Source: Desulfobacteraceae bacterium
Lineage (GTDB): Bacteria; Desulfobacterota; Desulfobulbia; Desulfobulbales; Desulfobulbaceae
NCBI GenBank assembly: GCA_022837185.1
Contig: JALHJD010000159.1
Coordinates: 1 to 6,964, forward strand
Length of the DNA: 6,964 nt
Reading direction: 5' to 3'
A program made the translations under genes and the position numbers. The first letter of the stretch is position 1, and every line of letters begins with the position of its first letter. Below the pieces are notes generated by a model. It made no database searches, was not told the DNA's origin, and was given only the letters and a program-made list of their open reading frames with translations. Below are positions 1-5,632 of this stretch, piece by piece.

Positions 1-212
1 ATTCGCTGATGCAAGGCTCCGCAAGGGAGTTCCCCCATGCTTGCAGGTGCTCTACCCCTTTCCGGAACGATTCCGGGCGTCAGGCAACGGTCCGTCTCGG
101 TGCCGTTCAACCGCCCTTGGCCATACAGTTTCGGTAACACGCCGATTCGAATGAAAACGAGGGGTTTTCAGGAGAAGAGGTTTTCTTCAACCTTACAGAT
201 CAAGGAGGCACC
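1..212. other. Structured non-coding region upstream of the selenocytochrome
   Basis: No convincing gene is visible here. The stretch is rich in inverted repeats. CCGGAA (62-67) pairs with TTCCGG (71-76) around a 3-base loop. A second nested structure has GGGCG (75-79) with CGCCC (112-116) as outer stem, then AACGG (86-90) with CCGTT (103-107), then CCG (92-94) with CGG (98-100) around TCT. The two structures share bases 75-76, so they compete in part. Further left, copies of GCAAG (11-15 and 21-25) face GCTTGC (39-44). Minus-strand reading gives short protein-like stretches in different frames, each soon broken by stops and without starts, so I do not call a gene. The last bases before the start carry the ribosome binding site AAGGAGG (202-208), 4 bases from ATG 213. 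I see no confident promoter. It could be an untranslated leader, the remains of an older element, or both. Confidence 0.4.
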
Positions 213-1565
213 ATGAAAAGAACATTCATTGCGGGGCTGTCCTGTTTTCTGTTCACCGCGATGGCGTCGTTCAACGCCTTTGGCGCGGGGGGACCGAAAC
301 AGGAACCGCCGCCCAAAGCGACAACCATCCAGGAGCTTGCCGAACGGTACGATTCGAGCAAATGCATGGAATGTCACGAAGATGTCTATGATGAGTGGGC
401 AAACTCTCTGCACTCCCACTCGATCCTGGGAACCCCCCGCACGGCGCCGACCATTATCACCGCCATCGAAATGGGGCTCAAAAATTTTCCCTATTCGGGA
501 GTGAAGTCGGATGACGACCTGACGGTCGAGCACCTGATGATCTGCGCCAAATGCCATCTCCCCCAGCTTGAGGACGCAACCGACGACGTCGCCCGTGAAA
601 TCGTAGCCACCATCCGCGCCTGGCAGAAGGCCAACAAGGAAGGTGATTACGACGAGGCGGATGACCTGGAAGAGACCATCGCCAGCCTCAATATCGGCTG
701 CACCGTGTGCCATAACAAGATGGCCCTTATCCACAAGTGGGCCGACGGCTATCCGCAGCCCGATACCATTTATGGCGCTTCCGGCACCTCGGCAGGCGCC
801 CACGATGATGAGACGTTCGACAAGATAGCCGAAGCACCGGCGCTCGGCGAATCGATTTTCTGCGGCCAATGCCACGGAACCGGCCCGAATTTTGAATTTG
901 ACCACCCGTCCCAGTGCGCCACCCTGTACGGCAGTTATCTCTTCTCCTACGTCGCCCACGGCGGCAGTGAATCCTGCCAGGAATGCCATATGCACAAGTC
1001 CGGCCTCGGCCATGACATGCAGTCCTACAAGAGCAAGGAAATGATCGCCATGGCATTCGACATCAAGGTGGAAGGACGCTCGATGTTCTGGCGTAAAAAC
1101 AAGGAAGAAGGTGTCCTGCCCATCGGAGTCATCAATGTCGAACTCTACAACAAGACGGGACATGTCGTCCCGGACGGCTGACCGACTCCCAATCGGCTGG
1201 TCCTGGATGTGACCGCGACAACTGCAGATGACAAGGAAATCTACAACAAGCAGAAAATCTACATGCCTTTCCCCGGCAGAATGGGTCAAGGCAAGGAAAT
1301 GGGACGTGGACCGTATGAAAAGAGCGGCCTGCTGCGCGAAACAAGCATTCCGCCGTTGGCAACCGTCCACGAAACCTTTGAAATCACCTACCCCTTTGAA
1401 GACGTGGAATTAGCAGGCGCCAAGACAAGGGAGCTGCTCAATGACGAACTGAACGTCAAGGTAACCTTATGGTACCTGCCGTTCGGTGAGTTCGACGGCT
1501 ATGAAGTGATCTTTTTCGAAGAGGAAAAGAAACTCGACCTGAAGACGGAATGGGTCTGGAGATAA
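213..1565 (+). CDS. Pentaheme c-type cytochrome selenoprotein, ExtKL-like (TGA at 1179-1181 read as selenocysteine)
   Basis: Predicted periplasmic electron-transfer protein of 450 residues. It opens with a Sec-type signal peptide (MKRTF, hydrophobic core to about residue 20, likely cleavage near AFG-A, residue 24). Five CxxCH heme sites follow: C51-H55, C111-H115, C163-H167, C217-H221 and C255-H259. After heme 5 comes a region without CxxCH, containing TGHVVPDG (315-322), an in-frame TGA as codon 323, then PTPNRLVLDV and about 117 further residues to TAA. The start is supported by AAGGAGG 4 bases upstream. The TGA is read as selenocysteine because the same frame stays open for 127 codons with natural protein composition, there is no good restart after it (a GTG at 1209 lacks a ribosome site), and a SECIS-like hairpin follows at once. 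TGA is an ordinary stop in two neighbouring genes, so the code is not reassigned. From memory, the layout matches the selenite/tellurite-operon cytochrome ExtKL; I could not check this. The substrate is unknown. The alternative is a nonsense mutation giving a 322-residue product. Confidence 0.82.
1179..1181 (+). other. In-frame UGA, predicted selenocysteine codon (Sec323)
   Basis: This TGA splits two halves of one reading frame (213-1178 and 1182-1565) that lie exactly in phase, with no frameshift needed. It falls inside a compact motif, GHVVPDG-stop-PTPNR, where related cytochromes would be expected to carry cysteine. Insertion would need SelB, tRNA-Sec, SelA and SelD, none of which is encoded in this window. 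Confidence 0.8.
1182..1214 (+). promoter_or_regulatory. Candidate bacterial SECIS hairpin within the coding sequence
   Basis: The bases just after the UGA fold into a hairpin with apical loop CUGGUC (1197-1202). Pairs are 1196-1203 (G-C), 1195-1204 (G-U), 1194-1205 (C-G), 1193-1206 (U-G), a 1192/1207 A-A mismatch, 1191-1208 (A-U), 1190-1209 (C-G), a 1189/1210 mismatch, 1188-1211 (C-G) and 1187-1212 (U-A). The loop carries GGUC, like the AGGUCU loop of the E. coli fdhF SECIS as I recall it. It begins 15 bases after the UGA, against about 17 in fdhF. SelB binding would position Sec-tRNA at codon 323. The pairing was done by eye without energy calculation, and two weak G-U pairs plus mismatches make the stem modest. 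Confidence 0.6.
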
Positions 1566-1598
1566 GGACGACCTGATTTCTCTCTCTTCCCATCCCTG

Positions 1599-1655
1599 CC
1601 GCATGGATGACGGCGGGGCTTCCCTGGAAGCCCCGCCTCTCCATGCGGTTTTTTT
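1599..1655 (+). terminator. Strong intrinsic terminator after the selenocytochrome
   Basis: It is a long two-part hairpin ending in a T run. The outer stem is CCGCATGGA (1599-1607) with TCCATGCGG (1640-1648). The inner stem is GGCGGGGCTTCC (1612-1623) with GGAAGCCCCGCC (1626-1637). Seven T residues follow (1649-1655). It sits 33 bases after the TAA at 1563-1565, so the transcript ends here whether or not the UGA is read through. Its position after the second half supports that half belonging to the same gene. There is no T run for the minus strand, so it should act in one direction only. Confidence 0.93.
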
Positions 1656-1776
1656 ATGCCTGCGGGAAGGCCCTCCTCCCCGCACAGCCAGGCTTCGCCA
1701 GCACCCCCTCATCCGCCCCTCCGAGGCACCTTCTCTCCCAGGAGAAGGGTGTTGCAACGCCGACAAGCCGAAGGCT
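1656..1776. repeat. Intergenic stretch with small inverted repeats
   Basis: This is a C-rich intergenic segment between two convergent genes. It contains CACCTTCTC (1727-1735) facing GAGAAGGGTG (1742-1751) across a 6-base loop. A second small hairpin, AAGCC-GAA-GGCTT, lies at 1765-1777. The first resembles the short palindromic intergenic repeats found scattered through many proteobacterial genomes; copy number cannot be judged here. Neither hairpin has a T tract on the minus strand, so neither is a convincing terminator for the EI24-family gene. No gene is visible. Confidence 0.4.
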
Positions 1777-2484
1777 TCAAGCCCCAAACTGCCGACTGCC
1801 GACCGATGACTGCCAACTTTCCGGGAGAGCGTGATAAACGTGCACCATCCAGACAACGGCGATGATCGGCGCAAAAAGGTTGACTCCGGGCAGCAGGGCC
1901 AGCACGGTCAGAGCCAGGCCGCTGGAGAAAAGGAGCATTCTGTGGCGGCGGCCGATTTGCCGTGCTTGAGGTTTGCCGACGTGATATCCGGCGGCGCTTT
2001 CGAAAAATTCCCGGCCGAGCAGGTAGCTGTTGACCAGCACGGACAGCAGAAAACCGATGCCGATAAAGTAAAAAGGGAGAATCAGGAGGTTGAGGAACAC
2101 CGCCTTCAGGGTGAACCGGATGTCGTGCATCACGTCCGGCCAGAATCGGGGCTCGCCGGAACGAACCTTGTCGGGATATTCAGCGCGCTCGACCCGGTGG
2201 ATCGTCCTTTCCTGGAAAGCGCCGGAAATGATGACGACAAACACCGGCAGCATGAACCAGCCCCCGACCCCCAGCATGATCCCGACCAGCCAGTTGATGG
2301 TGATGTCGAGCCATTGCCATTTCAACGACACAAGGTTTGCCGTCAGCCAGGTCAATCCGGTCCCCAGGGCAATCACGACCAGCAGTGCCAGTCCGGCGCA
2401 GAGCAGCATCAGACCGATCAATCCGGCCCGGGAAATCGAGCGCGCCGTCCTTGCGGCCTGCCGCACAAGAATCATTTCCGCCAT
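1777..2484 (-). CDS. EI24/CysZ-family inner-membrane protein
   Basis: Polytopic membrane protein of 235 residues in the EI24 (CysZ-like) family; E. coli CysZ, about 250 residues, is linked to sulfate uptake. Hydrophobic segments lie near residues 18-50, 62-90, 125-153 and 183-213. The family is recognised from their layout, from NSYLLGREFFE (152-162), and from the late block RRHRMLLFSSGLA leading to ALLPGVNLFAPIIAVVWM. ATG 2484 gives MAEMILV. The ATG at 2475 (fourth residue) may be the real start, because GAGG lies about 9 bases before it but only 1 base before 2484. The frame is open further upstream but has no start codon. The last residues, SSVGSRQFGA, read into a short repetitive sequence and look like a recent tail. 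Sulfate or selenium-oxyanion transport would suit the neighbourhood but is not shown; many family members are uncharacterised. It is convergent with the selenocytochrome, so not in its operon. Confidence 0.85.
   Translation of the reverse strand: MAEMILVRQAARTARSISRAGLIGLMLLCAGLALLVVIALGTGLTWLTANLVSLKWQWLDITINWLVGIMLGVGGWFMLPVFVVIISGAFQERTIHRVERAEYPDKVRSGEPRFWPDVMHDIRFTLKAVFLNLLILPFYFIGIGFLLSVLVNSYLLGREFFESAAGYHVGKPQARQIGRRHRMLLFSSGLALTVLALLPGVNLFAPIIAVVWMVHVYHALPESWQSSVGSRQFGA
1788..1820. repeat. Short direct repeats of an ACTGCC-type unit
   Basis: ACTGCC recurs at 1788-1793, 1795-1800 and 1809-1814, with GACTGCC and GACCGATGACTGCC spacings between copies. The run covers the final codons of the EI24-family gene (Gly-Ser-Arg-Gln-Phe on the minus strand). 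Such low-complexity ACTGCC/GGCAGT runs usually sit between genes, which suggests that the coding frame has extended into intergenic repeat DNA. Confidence 0.4.
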
Positions 2485-2631
2485 CCTCGCCGCACCATAC
2501 GATCCAAGCCGGCACGAAGCCGGGGCTCCACATGACTCCGTTCCGGGCGTGCCGGGACCGGATCAGAAGGGTCAACCATACCATACCCGCAGCAAAAATT
2601 CACCGGCCGGAAATGAAGGAGACCGTCGCGC

Positions 2632-2673
2632 AAAAAAGGGCAGGGCCCGGAACAACTAACGCGTTCCGGGCCC
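2632..2673 (-). terminator. Minus-strand intrinsic terminator
   Basis: An 11-base perfect stem, GTTCCGGGCCC (2663-2673) with GGGCCCGGAAC (2643-2653) and a 9-base loop, is followed on the minus strand by TGCCC and six T residues (2637-2632). The T run is 5 bases beyond the stem, a little further than ideal. It lies 230 bases past the response regulator stop and 147 bases before the EI24-family start. It could end the response regulator transcript, end a separate small RNA, or act as an attenuator for the EI24-family gene. Confidence 0.7.
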
Positions 2674-2762
2674 TTCTCAAGGAGAAACAAGCTGAAGTGC
2701 AGCCGGGGTGATTGTGAATCAGTCAGACTTGGGTCGGTCGGGCTGCGGCTCTTTCAACTCAT
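2632..2762 (-). ncRNA. Possible small RNA between a minus-strand promoter and terminator
   Basis: Starting about 5 to 8 bases after the candidate promoter and ending at the terminator T run gives a transcript of about 130 nt with no good open reading frame. It would contain the perfect hairpin TGATTGTGAATCA, the GCAGCC/GGCTGC pairing and the GC-rich terminator stem. The promoter is only a moderate match and no known RNA family was recognised. An untranslated trailer or leader is equally possible. Confidence 0.25.
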
Positions 2763-2766
2763 TTTT

Positions 2767-2795
2767 ACACTATCACATCGTGGTATGAAAGTCAA
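2767..2795 (-). promoter_or_regulatory. Possible sigma-70-type promoter, minus strand
   Basis: On the minus strand TTGACT (2795-2790) matches the -35 consensus at five of six positions. It is followed by a 17-base spacer and TAGTGT (2772-2767), a weak -10 with three of six matches. Local AT richness is higher than in surrounding DNA. Transcription would start near 2762 and run toward the terminator at 2632-2673 and the EI24-family gene. Confidence 0.35.
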
Positions 2796-2904
2796 TGCAG
2801 GGCAAAAAATTTGTTTTATCCCGGCCAACCTGCTGAAACCACGAATGTTTTCAAACCCTGATCATACCTCATATCCGACGGCATGGAGATTGGGGGTGCC
2901 TGTT

Positions 2905-3369
2905 TCAGCTTTCCAGTATCTCGGTAATCAGTCTGTTCCGCTCCCGGTCGGTTATGTACGGCGTCATCCGCACATCGAGAATCCTGGCCTCGCGCTCCCT
3001 TTTCCTGGCGGCGGCCTGCTCCGCTTTGGCAATGAGGACCTGCAGCTCGCACGGCTTGATCAGATAGTCAAAAGCCCCGTCCTTCAACGATTCAATGGCG
3101 GAAGGAACCGTAGCGTGGCCGGTGAGCATAATGACCTCCACCAGGGGATATTTTTCTTTCACTTTCTCCAGGGTCTGAATGCCGTCCATATCCGGCATCA
3201 TGATGTCGAGAACAATGACATCGACGGCCTCGTTTTCCGCCAGGAACTCCAGGGCTTCACTCCCGGAAGATGCGCAATCCACGGTAAATCCTCTTTTGCG
3301 CAGGCGGCGGGCTATTGTTTCCACAAACTGCGCTTCATCGTCGACCAGGAGAAGATTGAATGGCTCCAT
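2905..3369 (-). CDS. Stand-alone response regulator (receiver domain only)
   Basis: Cytoplasmic CheY-like receiver protein of 154 residues that should accept a phosphoryl group from a histidine kinase. The full active site is visible: acidic pair D10-D11 (LLLVDDE), phosphoacceptor D55 (VIVLDIMMPDMDG), T83 (MLTGHA) and K105 in the LIKPCE motif. After the receiver fold (about 1-120) there is only a charged, probably helical tail (AAARKREREARI onward) with no DNA-binding or enzymatic output domain, so it likely acts through protein contacts or a phosphorelay. The start is supported by GAGGA about 7 bases upstream of ATG 3369. It is the third gene on the minus strand after the cytochrome and the barrel protein, 102 bases beyond the latter's stop, with a possible processing hairpin but no terminator between. 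It may be cotranscribed and tune that system. No partner kinase is in view. Confidence 0.93.
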   Translation of the reverse strand: MEPFNLLLVDDEAQFVETIARRLRKRGFTVDCASSGSEALEFLAENEAVDVIVLDIMMPDMDGIQTLEKVKEKYPLVEVIMLTGHATVPSAIESLKDGAFDYLIKPCELQVLIAKAEQAAARKREREARILDVRMTPYITDRERNRLITEILES

Positions 3370-3424
3370 ACGCTTTTCCTCGCTTGGCGGTCCGGGGGGA
3401 AGTCCACTCCAGATTTCTCCAAGC

Positions 3425-3469
3425 GGGTTCTCCTGTCAAGGAAGAAGCGTCATGCGAGGCAGGGAACCC
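3425..3469 (-). other. Inverted repeat between barrel gene and response regulator
   Basis: GGGTTC (3425-3430) plus CCTG (3432-3435) pair with CAGG (3460-3463) plus GAACCC (3464-3469), a 10-base-pair stem with one bulged base and a 24-base loop. There is no T tract, so it is not a standard terminator. It starts 3 bases after the barrel gene's TAG stop codon and could stabilise the upstream message, mark a processing site or bind a regulator. Confidence 0.4.
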
Positions 3470-3471
3470 TC

Positions 3472-5589
3472 CTAGAAATCATAGCGAAATCCAAGGGAAA
3501 CCGCGTAACCGTCCTTGCCGTCGGCTATGCCTTCCAACTCCTTGTCCGCATAACGGTACTCGCCGTCAATCTCAAATCTCCAGTTCCGGCCGAACCTGTA
3601 CTCGACCCGCAGACCGGGAAGAAAACGCCACTGGTCTCCGGTCAGAATCTTGTTTTCACGGTAATCGACCCGCATGCGCGGGCTCAGCGACAGGTCCGCA
3701 TGGAACGGGTAGCGGGAGTTGACCGTGAACGAGTAGACATCCCGGTACTGGGTATCGGCGTAACGGACCCCGATGGATGAGATATCGCCGCTCTTGATCA
3801 GGCCGCTGCCGATGAGCTGCAGGAAGTAATAAAATTCGTCGCCGGTGGATTCAAAGGCTTCCACCCCTCCCGAGGCGGGCGCGCCGTCAATTTTTGACCA
3901 GGAAACGTCCCCGGCGAGCTGCAGGTTGTCCGTCAGGATCTGCGAAACGCCGACGGTGGCAAAGCTGCTGTCCAGGGTCCGGTCTTCCGCGAGCCGGCGC
4001 AGTTCATCCTCGCCGATTGATTCCTCCAGTTCTTCCAGGGAGGGAGAGGCCTGACCGATCAGCGCATTGCTGGTGCTCAGAAGAGGGACCCCGCGAAAAT
4101 CGGCCAGCACGGTGAAACGGGTCTTGTCGTTGGGCAGCATGTAATTGCCCGTGACCAGGAAAACACTGACCTCATCATAGAGGACGTCAAAATCCAGGAG
4201 GGAATACAGACTTGCGCTCCGCCCGACATATCTGGCCTCGCCGCCCACTGCGCGCCGGTCCTCGACGTCGTCGGCCATCTGGTTGATGATATAGGTGTTG
4301 AAATCCCAATGGTCGGCAAAACGGCCCAGGTCAAGATTGGCGCCGTAAAAGTACTTGTCCGTCTCCAGGTCATCATAGGGCAGGTTGACGGGAAAGCCGG
4401 CCACCAGGTTGACGCCGACCTTCTCCATCAGCCGGTAGCCGATCTGGGCGCCGTCAAACCGTGTCAGCACCCCGCCCTTGCTTGAGGATTGCCTCCCCAG
4501 ACGGGTGAAAAGGGTCTCGCCGGCGTCCTTCAAGTCGACATAGAGCCTGTTGACGCGGGTCAGGTCGTCGCGGTCATCCAGAAATGACCATTCATAACTG
4601 CCGATGGCAACCGCCTCGGCCGCGAATTTATCGCTTCGCGTGCGCCAGGTCGCGTCGAACCCGGTGGTCAGAGAGGAAAGATTCTCAACATCCTCGCCGT
4701 CTTCGTACATGCTTTCGTCCCGGTCATAATAAACCGAAATGCCGCCGAAGTACTCATACTCCCGCGGCCCTTCCGCGGCAATGTCTTCCGTGGTCCCCAG
4801 CCAGATGGGACGGTCGCCCATGAGGGCTTTCAGCCGGGCCCGCGCCTGGTCCACGTACCGCCCGTCCGGATAGGTTTCGATGTAGTTCCGATACTCGGCC
4901 CGGGCGTGCGCCAGGTGCTCCTTGTATTCCCGCGCCGTGGCCAGCTCGAACTGGGCGAACTCCCTGACCTCGGGGTCAGGGGCATCAAGGAGCTCGGTAT
5001 AGATCAGGATGGCCCGCATGTATTCCTTGGCGGCCATCGCCGCTTCGCCCTGGCTTTGCAGTTCCTCCTGCCTCTGCGCCGACAGCATCCCCGGTTCCCA
5101 CTGGTCTGTCGTCACCGCGGCCCGTGGAGCAATCTCCCCTACCGCATCGGCCTCACCCCCATCCTCCCGGGACAGCACCACCATCAGACTGCGGAAGTCT
5201 TCCCCCTGCCTGACATCATAGTTTCTGTTCCGGTCCAGCTGGATCCTGACCGTCGGTTTGATCAGATCGCTCCCTTCGTAATCAACCCGGACCAGACCCG
5301 CCGGATTATCGTCCGGCGCGGAAAACGATTCCCGCTTTTTCAAGCCGGCCAGCTCATCGCCGCCCGCCACAATCGGATCGAGTTGTATATTCAATTCCTT
5401 CCCGAACTCAAGCGGATAGTGCCGGAGATACCGAACAGGAAAATTGAAGGACACATGGATGACCACCTCCTGCTCCGTCCCGCTGATGGTAACGTCACTG
5501 AGGACGCGATCACGCACGGATGCCGCCGGGACCTGGGTGCAGCACAATCCCAGAAACAGCATCACCAGCCCGATAATTTTATACTTCAT
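3472..5589 (-). CDS. Outer-membrane beta-barrel protein with periplasmic beta domain and TPR region
   Basis: Predicted outer-membrane protein of 705 residues. The start is placed at ATG 5589 because GGAG lies 5 bases upstream and a signal peptide begins there (MKYKIIGLVMLFLG, cleavage near VPAA, residue 22-23). An upstream in-frame extension of 61 residues has no such features. About residues 25-140 form a beta-rich domain (VTISGTEQEVVIHVSFNF, later VRIQLDRNRNYDV) that resembles AMIN-type periplasmic domains. Residues about 170-258 are helical TPR-like repeats (QGEAAMAAKEYMRAILIYTE, then REYKEHLAHARAEYRNYIET). From about 275 to the end the sequence alternates polar and hydrophobic residues, rich in aromatic and acidic residues, as in a barrel, and it closes with LGFRYDF, whose terminal Phe fits the BAM signal. 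It lies 43 bases after a tandem-repeat cytochrome gene, so an electron conduit or cytochrome-docking role is a fair inference. The specific family was not recognised. Confidence 0.82.
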   Translation of the reverse strand: MKYKIIGLVMLFLGLCCTQVPAASVRDRVLSDVTISGTEQEVVIHVSFNFPVRYLRHYPLEFGKELNIQLDPIVAGGDELAGLKKRESFSAPDDNPAGLVRVDYEGSDLIKPTVRIQLDRNRNYDVRQGEDFRSLMVVLSREDGGEADAVGEIAPRAAVTTDQWEPGMLSAQRQEELQSQGEAAMAAKEYMRAILIYTELLDAPDPEVREFAQFELATAREYKEHLAHARAEYRNYIETYPDGRYVDQARARLKALMGDRPIWLGTTEDIAAEGPREYEYFGGISVYYDRDESMYEDGEDVENLSSLTTGFDATWRTRSDKFAAEAVAIGSYEWSFLDDRDDLTRVNRLYVDLKDAGETLFTRLGRQSSSKGGVLTRFDGAQIGYRLMEKVGVNLVAGFPVNLPYDDLETDKYFYGANLDLGRFADHWDFNTYIINQMADDVEDRRAVGGEARYVGRSASLYSLLDFDVLYDEVSVFLVTGNYMLPNDKTRFTVLADFRGVPLLSTSNALIGQASPSLEELEESIGEDELRRLAEDRTLDSSFATVGVSQILTDNLQLAGDVSWSKIDGAPASGGVEAFESTGDEFYYFLQLIGSGLIKSGDISSIGVRYADTQYRDVYSFTVNSRYPFHADLSLSPRMRVDYRENKILTGDQWRFLPGLRVEYRFGRNWRFEIDGEYRYADKELEGIADGKDGYAVSLGFRYDF

Positions 5590-5632
5590 TTTCACTCCAC
5601 GCATATGGCCTGCTTTTCCTGTTGTCTCCGAG

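Larger units (their letters stand above)
2485..2904. other. 420-base stretch without a convincing gene
   Basis: This separates the response regulator gene from the EI24-family gene, both on the minus strand. It holds, from right to left, a possible minus-strand promoter (2767-2795), a paired segment (GCAGCC at 2700-2705 with GGCTGC at 2742-2747, enclosing the perfect small hairpin TGATTGTGAATCA), a minus-strand terminator (2632-2673) and a small hairpin CCGGC-ACGAA-GCCGG (2509-2523) just before the EI24-family start. The short frames here either start inside the terminator or lack ribosome sites, so I do not annotate them. The EI24-family promoter is probably between 2485 and 2630, but no clear -35/-10 pair stands out. 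Confidence 0.5.

Noticed and set aside
1..80. GEMM (cyclic dinucleotide) riboswitch, cobalamin riboswitch or tRNA
   Set aside because: There is a weak likeness to part of GEMM (ATGCAAGGCTCC) and, on the minus strand, to a tRNA D arm. The rest of each consensus is missing, the cobalamin box is absent and no cloverleaf closes.
1179..1181. Reassigned genetic code or simple pseudogene to explain the TGA
   Set aside because: TGA ends the response regulator and EI24-family genes in this window, so it is a normal stop. A pseudogene is less likely because the frame after the stop shows no other defects.
168..1370. Long open frame of 400 codons antisense to the selenocytochrome
   Set aside because: The opposite strand has five CxxCH sites, a signal peptide and a good ribosome site. 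The antisense translation has no recognisable domain and is a by-product of GC-rich codon use.
1209..1565. A separate 118-residue gene starting at GTG 1209
   Set aside because: It is in exact phase with the cytochrome, has no ribosome binding site, and its start would lie inside the SECIS-like stem. The preceding codons after the TGA also read as protein, so it is the end of the same gene.
2472..2690. 72-codon minus-strand frame beginning with TTG
   Set aside because: It starts within the terminator hairpin region, lacks a ribosome binding site and overlaps the EI24-family start in another frame.
2785..3780. 331-codon plus-strand frame
   Set aside because: It lies antisense to the response regulator, whose active-site residues are all intact, and to the barrel gene. 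Its translation shows no domain.
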